From Congeria kusceri (lineage: Eukaryota; Mollusca; Bivalvia; Myida; Dreissenidae), in assembly GCA_027627225.1 (NCBI GenBank), contig CM051034.1, positions 5,386,858 to 5,450,857 on the forward strand: DNA of 64,000 nucleotides, written 5' to 3'. Made by a program: the position numbers and the translations under genes. The notes below the pieces were generated by a model. That model was not told the DNA's origin and ran no database searches. It worked only from the letters and a program-made list of their open reading frames with translations. How positions within the stretch are numbered: position 1 is the first letter of the stretch; each line of letters starts with the position of its first letter. This document shows positions 48,821 through 59,639 of this stretch, in pieces.

Positions 48821-49385
48821 GTGTCGCCTCACTAGGCGACATATAGGGGTTACTTATGTCGGCGGCGGTGTCGGCGGCGGCGTCGGCGGCGGCCCCTTTT
48901 GCTTGTCCGGAGCATTACTCTTAGACTATTAAAGCTATCAACATGAAACTTCATAGGTAGATAGATCTCATTGAGGGGAAGGACAGTACACAAGAACCGT
49001 TACTCTGCACCTCATACTTTTGGAGTTATTGCCCTTTGTATATTGTCATACTTAATTTTTGTCCGGAGCATAACTCTAAGACTATGAAAGATATCAACTT
49101 GAAACTTCACAGGTAGATAGATCTCATTAAGGAGAAGTACAGTGCACAAGAACCGTTACTCTGCACCTCATACTTACGGAGTTATTGCCCTTTGTAATTT
49201 TTCATACTTATTTTTGTGTCGCATTTTTGGTTTAATAAGTCTGGCAATAAGCCAGAGTGCAGTGCTTTTGAAGATTTCAATCAATCTGTTAAAAAAAAAT
49301 TGAGCATTAACCTTAAGTACTTCTTCATTTGGATTCACGTAAGCTATTCGGCGTCAGGCGACACATCCGACTCGCGGAGTTCTAG
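48821..49385 (+). mobile_element. Helitron-like non-autonomous element (565 bp)
   Basis: The left end has the hairpin GTCGCCT-CACT-AGGCGAC (48823-48840), then GGCGGCGGTGTCGGCGGC. The interior holds two ~160-bp units (TGTCCGGAGCAT, GAACCGTTACTCTGCACCTC). The right end has AGGCGACAC (inverse of the left end), then a small hairpin ACTC-GCG-GAGT and CTAG, as at Helitron 3' termini. Copies A (about 39120-39140) and C (about 54918-54940) keep the uninterrupted site TCGT-TTTTCTGTTC. No clear duplication of the target is seen, fitting Helitron-type insertion. Confidence 0.75.
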
Positions 49386-49674
49386 TTTTCTCTTCCAGTT
49401 TAGCTCGGCCAAATTAACTTGGCACTGACCTTTATGGTTGAACAGATATGTATAATTATCCAATTACCATGAATATATTAGTTTACGAAATCGAATCGAG
49501 TTAAATCGATGTAAAAGTATTCACTAAAAATACATTTTTTAAATTAAAATACGTTGTACACGTAGGCGAACAAAACCAGGTGCATGTATAAATATAGCAA
49601 ATAATCCCAGCGGGTTATTTTGCTAATAGTTCATGCGTGTGAAGTCAATTTGTCCGAGCTGTATGTATTGTACT

Positions 49675-50045
49675 ACAGGTATCTACGACCAGATTCGCGT
49701 TAAGCCTTGAGCACTTAAAAGCATAATGATTAAAATGGAGCCATAAGCCAGTTTCTGTCTGGTCGTAGCGCGCAGTCCTCTCCTTATGGAGTTCTACGGC
49801 CACCCTTCGCGTTAAGCCTTGAGCACTAAAGCTATAGTCCCATTAGGTTAGTTCAGTTTAAAATTAGGGCATAGAATACGATTGCGTTTGGCCATAGCCC
49901 GCCGGCATATTCTTGCAGTCCATCTACGGCCATCCTTCGCGTTAAACCTTGAGCACTAAACTTATACCCACATTAGTTAGGTTTAAGATGGCCCCTAACA
50001 GAATCCCGTGTTTGGCATGGCCGTAACGCGAATGTATGCCCTCGC
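49675..50045 (+). repeat. ~128-bp repeats with a small hairpin, copy B
   Basis: Three units as in copy A. Arms GGTCGTAG (49761-49768) and CTACGGCC (49794-49801) pair with one wobble. The second pair, GGCCATAG (49890-49897) and CTACGGCC (49924-49931), has one mismatch. Confidence 0.75.
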
Positions 50046-50109
50046 TATGTAGGGAATTCAGCATTTTAAAAGAAGACGCTGACACATTAACATCAAAGAA
50101 GAGAAAGAG

Positions 50110-50307
50110 GTAAGTGTTGTACAATTTGGTTAACTTATTTGGGATAATGAGTTCATTAGATAAATGATGTCACATCTCAATGCTAATCACATACCTGTAT
50201 TTATGTTTATTAAATGCACATGTACACGCTCGCTTATGAATGTCTCATTTCTCGAAAATCTAAATAAACAATTATACTGCTGATTATATTTTTTATTTAA
50301 TGTACAG
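50110..50307 (+). other. Intron-like 198-bp segment, copy B
   Basis: It begins AGAG|GTAAGTG, the best donor of the three copies, and ends TTTTTTATTTAATGTACAG|G with CTGAT about 25-30 bases before the AG. Inference only. Confidence 0.5.
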
Positions 50308-51940
50308 GTACTTGAATAATTCCTGGGTCAGTACTTGGCGTTGTCCAAAAAAAAACGTCTTGATATGACTAGTATTCCTGAGTCAGTACATAGTGTTGTC
50401 CGAGAAATAGAATGACTTGATCCGAGTTTAATTTCTGGGTCCTTACTTAGTGTTGTCCGAGAAATAGAATGACTTGATACGAGTTTAATTCCTGGGTCCT
50501 TACTTAGTGTTGTCCGAGAAATAGAATGACTTGATACGAGTTTAATTCCTGGGTCCTTACTTAGTGTTGTCCGAGAAATAGAATGACTTGATATGAGTTT
50601 AATTCCTGGGTCCTTACTTAGTGTTGTCCTAGCAACAGAATGACTTGATATGAGTTTAATTCCTGGGTCCTTACTTAGTGTTGTCCGCACAACGGAATGA
50701 CTTGATGTGAGTTTAATTCCTGGGTCCTTACTTAGCGTTGTCCGAGAAATAGAATGACTTGATATGATTTTAATTCCTGGATCCTTACTTAGTGTTGTCC
50801 GAGAAATAGAATGACTTGACATGAGTTTAATTCCTGGGTCCTTACTTAGTGTTGTCCGCGCAACAGAATGACTTGATATGAGTTTAATTCCTGGGTTACT
50901 ACATAGTATTGTCCGAAAAGAGAATGACTTAACATGACTCTCATTCCGGGTCCTCACTTTGTGTTGTCCTAGCAACAGAATGACTGAACATGACTCTCAT
51001 TCCTGTGTCAGTACATAGTGTTGTCCGAGAAACAGAAAGACTTGATATGAGTTTAATTCCTGGGTCCTTACTTAGTGTTGTCCTAGCAACAGAATGACTT
51101 GATATGAGTTTCATTCCTGGGTCATTCCTAAGTATTTTCCGATAAACAAAATAACTTGATATCACTATCATTCCTGGGCCAGTACTTAGTGTTGTCCAAG
51201 AAACATAATGACTTGATGTGACTATTATTCCTGGGTCAGTACTTAGTGTTGTCTGTGAAACAGAATGACTTCTTGCGACTATTATTCCTGGGCCAGTACT
51301 TAGTGTTGTCCGAGAACTGAATGACTTCTTGTGACTATCATTCCTGGGCCAGTACTTAGTGTTGTCCGTGAAACAGAATGACTTCTTGTGACTATTATTC
51401 CTGGGCCAGTACTTAATGTTGTCCGAGAAACAAAATGACTTTATGTGAATATTATTCCTGGGCCAGTACTTAGTGTTGTCCAAGAAACAGAATGACTTCT
51501 TGTGATTATTATTCTTGGGTCAGTACTTAATGTTTTCCGAGAAACAGAATGACTTCTTGTGACTATTATTCCTGGGCCAGTACTTAGTGTTGTCCGAGAA
51601 ACAGAATGACTTGATGTGAATATTATTTCTGGGCCAGTACTTAGTGTTGTCCGAGAACAGAATGACTTCTTGTGACTATTATTTCTGGGCCCGTTCTTAG
51701 TGTTGTCCGAGAAACAGAGTGACTTCTTGTGACTATTATTCCTGGGCCAGTACTTAGTGTTGCCCGAGAACAGAATGTATCTATATGACTTTCGTTCATG
51801 GTTCAGTATTTTGTGTTGTCCGCGAAACGTGATTATTTGATATGAATATCATTCCTGGGTCAGTACTTGGTGTTGTCCGAGTAACAGAATGACTCGATAT
51901 GAATGTCTTTCCTGGGTCAATACTTTTTGCTTGATATGGC
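50308..51940. repeat. 57-bp tandem array, copy B
   Basis: About 28 units. The first part (50350-50900) is nearly uniform (TTTAATTCCTGGGTCCTTAC) and differs from the second part (51150-51780), which resembles array A. On the minus strand, 50975-50328 (215 codons) and 51483-50941 (180 codons) are open in the same unit frame as array A (TTLSKDPGIKLISSHS…). Local homogenisation is evident. Confidence 0.9.
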
Positions 51941-51959
51941 TATGGGTTACACTGTGTTC

Positions 51960-52257
51960 TGGTTGGGTACTTCCTGAGTTATATGTGGAGAATGTTGTTG
52001 ATCGGGCGATGGGAAATGCAGTTATCATGTTTGGAACGTTTCTGTAAAGAAGTGGATCAGACGATGTGAAATGTTGTTATCTGGTTGGGAACATGCTGTT
52101 CTAAAAGTTAATAATTTTGTTTATGATAGTTGTGTGGTTAGAGGCTGTTTAAGAAGTGGGTTATGTTGTTGAGTAGGCTTTGGGAAATGGTGTTATCTGC
52201 TTGGGAATTTCCCGGTCTAGAAGTGGCGAATTCTGCGGATGAAGAACAAAGCATGAG
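51960..52257 (+). repeat. ~60-bp degenerate repeats and donor-like end, copy B
   Basis: Matches copy A: GGAGAATGTTGTTGATCGGG, AAGAAGTGGGTTATGTTG, GGGAATTTCCCGG. It ends GCATGAG|GTAAGTT with the GT at 52258-52259. Confidence 0.65.
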
Positions 52258-52315
52258 GTAAGTTATTAAAAGATCTAACTTTGCCTTCTTTGCACGTAAC
52301 GTTATCATGATTGGT

Positions 52316-53416
52316 TGTCACGAAGTGACAATTTGGATTCGAGTCCCCGTCTCTGAAAATGTTGTAGTAATAACACAAATATAAATGTTAAAGATGTTTA
52401 CTAAAAATCTAAGATATATCAGCAAGGATTGCACAAAGTACATGCATTACATATAATTAAACCACATGCATGCTTTAAATATAAAACATGGATATAACAC
52501 CATAAAATGTCACACTGTTAGTCCGGCCGGGGATTTGCTATTTCACACTATTTATTCTCTCAATTGAATCTCTTGGTATATGATTTGAAGATATGTATAC
52601 ACCCTTGAAGTCACATTGTTTTTCTATCAGCATTTAGATTTCCTATATTAGTCACTTTCCTTGCGTTTATATGTTCCAACGATATGTTCTCCTGCCCATA
52701 CGACATACGAGTAACGACCTTTGACTTTCGAACTTCGATCTTCAACCTTCGACCTCAGACTTATGAACTTCGATCTACAGCCTTCGACCTCAGACTTATG
52801 AGCTTCGATCTACAGCCTTCGACCTCAGACCCCTTCAATGGCCGCTCACTATCTATATAAAACATTATTTCGGTCTCTGAGAATAATGAAATGCATCACT
52901 GTCTAAATCCTAACACGTTGCATCAATAAATGTATTAACGGTAATTCAACATGCACATTACAAATGACAAACATAATTGCAAGTAATCAAATGCTCATGT
53001 TACCATGTATACTGATACGTAGTAAAAATAAGTACTAATGTATTCAAAAATAGTGTTGATTTATATTTACCCCAATACTCTTTTCCGTTTTAATCCTACA
53101 CAGATACACCACACCATCAAACTTCCTTCACAAATGTCCCCTTGGGACTACACAACCGTAAAGCAGATTTAACATAACCTACGACCCGCTTCGGGTTTTC
53201 GATATACGTCCTGCTGTACCAAGCAACAACAGCACTCTGCCCTGAACGCCACTATCAACAAGCCCGCGGTGCACTGTCAACACCCATTATAGTTCCCAGA
53301 CCATGCAAAGTTCACCAGGCAATTTAGGGGTTAACATTTAGTGAAATATTCCAGACAAAAATCAAAATAGTTAGACTAGCTACAGGAAGAAATATTTACA
53401 CACACGGAACTTGACA
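52316..53416. mobile_element. Solo LTR (1.1 kb) with TTGGT duplication
   Basis: It starts TGTCACGAAG and ends AACTTGACA, with inverted TGTCA/TGACA tips. The 5-bp direct repeat TTGGT flanks it (52311-52315 and 53417-53421). Copy A has the same place uninterrupted (ATGATTGGTTTTTCTGTTAA, about 45277-45296). There is no internal coding region, as expected after recombination between two LTRs. Three 35-bp tandem units (CTTCGACCTCAGAC) sit inside at 52726-52830. The LTR does not match that of the Gypsy element at 57.4 kb. Confidence 0.85.
52726..52830. repeat. 35-bp triplicate inside the solo LTR
   Basis: Three adjacent 35-bp units: ACTTCGATCTACAGCCTTCG then ACCTCAGAC and TTATGA. The first copy is the most diverged. 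Confidence 0.85.
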
Positions 53417-54509
53417 TTGGTATGTTTGTTAAAAAATGAGACACAGACACATGTTTCGCATGTTCGAGGTATTCATCTTTATTAAAAAATATATAATATA
53501 TATTTACATTTTTTCCTTCCACGTGAAGTACACGTAAACAATATTTTGATACTGTTCATTTATACCGCTGTTACTTTTGTTGCACCTCCTTTTGCAGTAT
53601 CAAGCGCTTCGGCAGGTGACGCGACCTTGGGAAAGAGAATCTGCATTTGGAATCAATGGTTTGTGTGTTGGTCTTTTACTTCATTAAATGAAATGTGCAC
53701 TATGTATTAAATTTTTGCGCCACGACAAATTGAAAATACAAGTCCGTTATATTAAATTTAAGCAATACGCACATTTCCAAAGAAAATCATATAAAAATCA
53801 CGAATTGTTAATATATTTGATTTAAATCGACGATTGATATGCTGGAGTAAAACGTGCTTCGTGCAACTGATTTCAAAGAAGTCAACCTCTAACTGTCCGT
53901 TCACTTTTTATTTACTGAAGAAGTTGATTGTTACTGTTATATTTTGGAAATTTTAAACATAGTTCTGATCGGCATAATACCGAGATATTATCTCTTTCAG
54001 TTATGCAGTCCTTACGGCGTATCCATGGCATCCATGTCTCATACGAGTGACGTCGCTGACAGTACGAAGACAAAAGACGTCAGAGAGGTTTGCAATATTA
54101 CATGTTAGAACGACGTGTGCATTTTGCATATCCGTCCATTTACATTTTCACCGATACAATCTGTACAGGTATGTGGTCTTATGCCTAACCGATACTTAAA
54201 CAAAAATATATACTCAATGTATATTAATATTTAGTGTACATGTGCATTATGTTCGACAGTTATAAAATAATCACTTTGAAATAATGAGTGTGTCCGTTTA
54301 CTTGTATATTTGTAGTTCTGTGCCAAAGTTTTGGACTCTTTTACGTAGATGATTTCTACCAGTACAAGTTGTGTCTTTTCAAGCCCTATTGTCCGTATTT
54401 AAGATCTATTTCTATCGGTACTTGTGGGCTTTAACTTGCCATCATCCGTCATTTAGGTAGATATTTCTTTACCAGTGCAAGTGTGTCTTTGAGCCAAATG
54501 TGCCTGTAT

Positions 54510-54775
54510 TTCTGGTGATTGGAGTCCAATATTTCAGACTCAAGATTGACATTTCAGGTGTCCCAAGTTCAATATTTCATGTGGTTGCAGTTCAGCATTT
54601 CAGGTGACACGGTCCTACATTTCTGGTAACCAAAGTCCAACATTTCATGTGGTCAAAGTCCAATATTTCAGGTGTCCCAAGTCCACTATATCAGTTGGCT
54701 ATAATCCAATATTTCAGGTGACCAAAGCCCAACGTGTCAGGTGACCCAAGTCCCATATTTCAGGTGCCCGTAGTG
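54510..54775 (+). repeat. 23-bp minisatellite, copy C
   Basis: Diverged GGTGACCAAAGTCCAACATT-type units with more substitutions than in A and B. Confidence 0.7.
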
Positions 54776-55189
54776 CAATTATTCTTTACCCGGAAATATA
54801 TATACGGTATACTTCGTGGTAAAGAACTTAATGTAACTATCAATTCTGATATGTACTTGTTATTATTAATAGACATATTCAAATATTCATTTGTTAATAT
54901 CAGTAGTAGAATGGTCAAGTCGTCTTTTCTGTTCTAGTATCGCTCGGCCTCAATAACTTGACACTGATGGTTGAATAACCAATTACCATGAATACATTAG
55001 TTTCCGAAAAGGAAACGAGTTAAATCGTTGCAAAAGTATCCACTGAAATACATTTATTGTATTGACACACATTGAACACGTGCGCGAACAAAACCAAGTG
55101 CATGTATAAATATCGTAGCGTTATTTTGCTAATAGAGTTCATAAGTGTTCGGTCAATTTATCCGAGCTATAGGTATTGTACTACGGATA

Positions 55190-55545
55190 TCTACGACCAG
55201 ATTCGCGTTAAGCCTTGAGTACATTTTTTAAACAAACTTAAAAGCGTAATGATAAAAATCAGCCGTAAGCCAGTTTCTCTGGTCGTAGCGCGCCGTCATT
55301 CCCTTATGGAGATCTACGGCCACCTTCGCGTTAAGCCTTGAGCACTAAAATTATAGTCCCAATAGGTTAGGTCATTTTGAAATTAGGGCGTCGAATCCGG
55401 TTTCGTATGGCAGTAGCGCGGCGGAATATTCTTGCAGTCTATTTACGGCCATCCACCGCGTTAAGCCTTGAGCACTAAAATTATACCCACTTATGTTAAG
55501 TTTAAAAAAGAATCCAGCGTTGGCATGGCCGTAGCGCGAATTTAT
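55190..55545 (+). repeat. ~128-bp repeats with a small hairpin, copy C
   Basis: Units with TTCGCGTTAAGCCTTGAG. The first pair GGTCGTAG (55281-55288) and CTACGGCC (55314-55321) is kept with one wobble; the second pair (near 55409 and 55443) is damaged. Confidence 0.7.
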
Positions 55546-55619
55546 GCCCTCACAATGTAGGGATTTCAGCAGTTTTAAAAAAGAAGACTCTGACCACATC
55601 CACAATTAGAAGAGAAAAG

Positions 55620-55825
55620 GTTAGTGTTTTGTACAATTTGGTTAACTTATTCGGGACATGACTTGATTTGATGAATGGCGTCATATCTCAATGCTAATCA
55701 AATTGCTATACTATGTTTGTCAAATGCACATGTACACGCTCGCGTATAAATATCGTGATGTATTCATACTCGAGATTCTAAATAAACGATTATACTGCTG
55801 ATGGGAGTTTACATTCAATGTACAG
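55620..55825 (+). other. Intron-like 206-bp segment, copy C
   Basis: It begins AAAAG|GTTAGTG and ends TTACATTCAATGTACAG|G, with CTGAT about 27 bases before the AG. Same positions relative to the repeats as in A and B. Inference only. Confidence 0.45.
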
Positions 55826-57365
55826 GTACTTGAATAATTCCTGGGTCAGTACTTAGTGTTGTCCAAGAAACAAAGTAATTTGATAGGACTATTATTACTA
55901 AGACAGTACTAAATATTGTCCGACAAACAAAATTACTAAATATGTCTTTCATTCCTGGGTCAGTATTTAATATTGTCTGACAAACAGAATCTCTTGATAT
56001 CACTATTATTTTGGCTCAGTATATTAGTGTTGTCCACAAAACAGAATGACTCAATATCACTATCATTCCTGGGTCAGTACTTAGTGTTGTCCGCCATACA
56101 GAATGACTACAATTCACTATAATTCCTGGGTCAGTACTGAGTGTTGTCCGCCAAATAGAATGACTGCATATCACTATAAATCCTGGGGGAGTTCTTAGTG
56201 TTGTCCGCCAAATAGAATGACTACATATCACTATAAATCCTGGGGGTGTACTTAGTGTTGTCCGCCAAATAGAATGACTAGATATCACTATTATTCCTTG
56301 GTCAGTACTTAGTGTTGTCCGAGAAAAAGAATAATTTGATATGACTTCAAAAATACCTCATATGATATTCTTCTTTGGTCAGTACTATATATTGTCCAAG
56401 AAAAAGAATGATTTGACATGACTTTTATTCCTGGGGCCGTGCTAAGTAATGTCCGAAAAACATAATTAGTCGATATGACACTATTTCCTTTGTCAGTTCT
56501 TATTGTTTTGTGGAAAACAGAATGAATTGATATCACTATCATTCCTGGGTCTGCACTCAGAATTGTCCGATAAACAGAAGGACTATATATCGCTTTTATT
56601 CTTGAGTCATACTTAGTGCTGTTCACCAAACAGAATGACTTCATATCGCTATATTCCAGGGTCAGTACTTAGTGTTGTCCGAGAAACAGAATGACTTGAT
56701 ATGACTATCATTCCTGGGTAAATACTTAGTGTTGTCCAAGACACAGAATAACTTGATATGACTATTATTCCTGGGCCAGTTACTTAGTGTTGCCCGAGAA
56801 ACAAAATGATTAGCTATGATTATCATTCCTGTTTCAGTATTTAGTGTTGTCCGAATAACAGAATGACTTGATATTACTATTATTCCTGGGCCAGTACTTA
56901 GTAATGTCCGAGCAACAGAATGACATGATGTTAATATTATTTCTAGGCCAGTACTTAGGGTTGTCCGACAAACAAAAATGACTTCATGTGACTGTCATTC
57001 CTGTGTCAGAACTTTGTGTTGTCTGAGAAACATAATAAATTGATAAGAATGTCATTCCTGGGTCTTATTTAGTGTTGTTCGAGAAACAGAATGACTAGAT
57101 ATCACTCTTATCCCTTGGCCAGTACTTAGTGTTGTCCGATAACCAGAATGACTAGATATTAATATTATTCCTTGGTCAGTACTTCGTGTTGCCGGACGAA
57201 CAAAATGACTTGATAAAACTGGGTGAGAACTTTGTGTTGTCTGAGAAACAAAAAAATTGATAAGAATGTCATTCCTGCGTCAGTACTTCGTGTTGTTCTA
57301 TAAATAAAATTGCATCATATGACAATCATTCCTGGGTCAGTACTTAGTGTTGTTCTATATCTCCG
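55826..57365. repeat. 57-bp tandem array, copy C
   Basis: About 27 degenerate units with the same core. It is more diverged than A and B. The minus-strand frame is interrupted more often (open runs 56003-55815, 56288-56016, 56644-56309). Confidence 0.85.
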
Positions 57366-57784
57366 GCCGGCTACGCGCTTCTATTTGGGGCTTGGGTTCG
57401 AATAACAAATACTCGTGGGTTGTTTCTTATGTGTATTTGATAGATCAGAATTGATCGGTTCCTGCAGGTTTATTATTTAATCCTAAAAAATGGATATTTG
57501 TTGTGCCTAATAAAATGGCGATCTTTCTGCTTTGTTCGGATTTGTGTGTGTGACGTAGTGCGGGAAAGTAGTGCGGTGAACAAAATATTAGTGCTCGTGC
57601 AAAACGATAGGTTGACAACAACTAATAATTAAATAATATTACTACTACGTTTGACTACTATTTTACTAATTTACGACTAATTCACTAAAACTAAAAGCTA
57701 ACTATGGAAGTAGGAGTTACAAGAAGATTATATTTTTAAAAGGCTTTTTATTTCAAATTCAAATTCTATTTACACCCTATGACA
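57366..57784 (-). repeat. 3' LTR of the Gypsy element
   Basis: Just right of it on the plus strand lies the complement of a polypurine tract (AAGAGGGGGGAATA on the minus strand, about 57785-57801), after which the LTR starts TGTCATAGGGTG. It has an AATAAA on the minus strand. The outer end near 57366 is set by where the 57-bp host repeat stops and is approximate. Confidence 0.6.
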
Positions 57785-58149
57785 TATTCCCCCCTCTTAA
57801 GAAAATGACCTCCCGACATGTCACGAAAACTATACAACGACCGCGCGACACGGAAGCGGGATTTTAAGCACAAATAAAACACGGCTAGCTATAATCAATT
57901 CACAACTTCATTAATAAGAATGTCATATATTAAATGACATTTCGCAAATGCAAATAAGAATATCGTCATACATTTAACGAAATAGCAGTAATCAGGGATT
58001 ATTACATGTTATTAAACTATAATAACATATTTACACTTAAACTGTCAATTAATACAATACATCAAATAAATAAAATTATACATTACGCACAAAATTGATT
58101 TAGAAAAACAACAACAAGAGTACCAAAGCACTGCTGACTGTAAAAATTC

Positions 58150-59633
58150 TAAAACGGATAAGCCGTTACATTTGATATTGTCTGCTAGTCTGCCATTTCG
58201 GGGCGCGTCGGTTCCTCGCCGACCTTCGTAATACGGGAGATACATCGGAGTATACGTCATCGTCGGTCGGAGTTTCCATTCCCCGTCTCTGTGGTATGAC
58301 ATATATTGGACTGGCTTGAGTGACATCCTCTACATCAGCCTCCAATGTTTTATCCTTCGGCAGTCCAAGTGGGAGAATGAGGTTTTGACGCAGCTACGAA
58401 CCCGCCTTGCCCGTGGATCATCCTTTCTGACGTCATAGACAGGAATATCCGGATTTGGTTGATCCAAAACAAGGTTAGGTTCGTTCTCCCATTTGTCCGC
58501 AATCTTCTGTTTTCCGCGCATGGTTACATTGCGTACTAACACAAGGTCGCCGGGCACAATCTTCGCTACACGCGCCTTCTGATCATATTGTCGTTTGTTG
58601 ACCTCTGCTGTCTGAGTCGCTCGGTTTTCAGTCCAAGTAGATTATCTATTGCGAGTCTGGGATGGCGACCAAACATCAGATAGTACGGTGAAAAGCCGGT
58701 GCTGTCATGTATGGTAGCGTTATACGCATGAACCATTGGCCCAACGTGATCTTTCCAGTTACTCTTTTTATCTTCGTCGAGTGCTCCCAGCATTTTTAAA
58801 AGACTTTGATTGAACCGTTCTACCATGCCATTTCCCATAGCGTGATGTGGTGTAGTACGGGACTGGTTCACACCTCCGAGTCGGCATAATTCCGTTATCA
58901 AGCTGGACATAAAGTTTGCTCCCTTATCGCTTTGAATTCGATATGGAAAGCCGTAATTCACAATGAATTTCTCGAACAAAATTCGGGCAGTTGTCTTGGC
59001 TGTTTGGTTTGTAGTTGGGTATGCTTGAGCATATCTTGTGAAATGGTCTGTGACCACAAGAATATGTTCGAAACCACCTTTCGATCTTTCAAGACTTAAA
59101 TAGTCTATACAGATCATCTCCATCGGCGCAGACGACGATATGCTCACAAGAGAGGCTGCCTTGCGTCTGATACACCTGGGGCAAGCGGCCACCTTATCGC
59201 GGACGAATGTATCAATTCCTGGCGAGTAAAACCTCTGCTTAACTAGTGATGTGGTTCGGTCTCTACCCTGGTGTCCAAGATCATCGTGCAATGCCTGAAA
59301 CACCTCATCTCTTAATGCTGACGATAAAACAAGTTGATGATATTGCTGACCAAAAAGCATACCGTTACGGTGTAACACTCCTTCCCTGAGTTCCAGTTTA
59401 TCCCAGTCTCGCCGATACTTATCTACCGCCGAAGTATTGCCCACGGCCCGCGTAGATGACGGCCTGGTGTCTTTGTGTATATGATCAATAAGTACGGAAA
59501 TGACGGGATCTTTCTGCTGAGCTCGTCTCCAGTGCTTGGAATTAAGTGCGTATGACAGTAAAGCATCATCAGGAACGTTTGTAACCGCCTGAGCTTCAAC
59601 TTCTGACATGCTGTCTGGAGTAACTGTACTCAC
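58150..59633 (-). pseudogene. Gypsy integrase region
   Basis: The frame 59633-58566 has an HHCC zinc site (His 116 and 121, Cys 151 and 154). The D,D-35-E catalytic residues lie in CIDYLS (Asp 177), QSDKG (Asp 236) and MVERFN (Glu 272). It would join retroelement DNA to the host chromosome. A separate frame, 58557-58330, starting GDLVLVRN, is the C-terminal DNA-binding part. It is shifted again near 58379, after which a proline- and arginine-rich tail (LRRSARNRRAPKW) ends about 58170. The breaks between these frames make it non-functional. Confidence 0.85.
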
Positions 59634-59639
59634 AATTAA

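Larger units (their letters stand above)
47206..53693 (+). repeat. Large repeat unit, copy B
   Basis: Second copy of the large unit. It starts TGTATTAAATTTTTGCGC, as copy C does at about 53699. It carries the acceptor-like CTTTTCCCTTTCCCCAG at about 47793 and a duplicate CTTTCCCTTTCCACAG at about 48260, two stretches of the 23-bp minisatellite, the ~128-bp repeats, the intron-like segment, the 57-bp array and the ~60-bp repeats. The tail matches copy A (ACACATGTTTCGCATGTT, CACCTCCTTTTGCA). It differs from A by a Helitron-like insertion, a solo LTR and a partial internal duplication. Confidence 0.8.
53694..57365 (+). repeat. Large repeat unit, copy C, left part
   Basis: Third copy, starting TATGTATTAAATTTTTGCGC, then GACGTCAGAGAGGTTTGCA (54075-54093). 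Next come the 23-bp minisatellite (about 54510-54770), the ~128-bp repeats (55190-55545), the intron-like segment (55620-55825) and the 57-bp array. The array is cut at about 57365 by the Gypsy element. The pyrimidine-rich acceptor-like block of A and B is not evident here. Confidence 0.75.

Noticed and set aside
58045..58326. Possible envelope gene after integrase in the Gypsy element
   Set aside because: The shifted frame is the proline/arginine-rich end of integrase; there is no signal peptide, fusion segment or glycosylated ectodomain.
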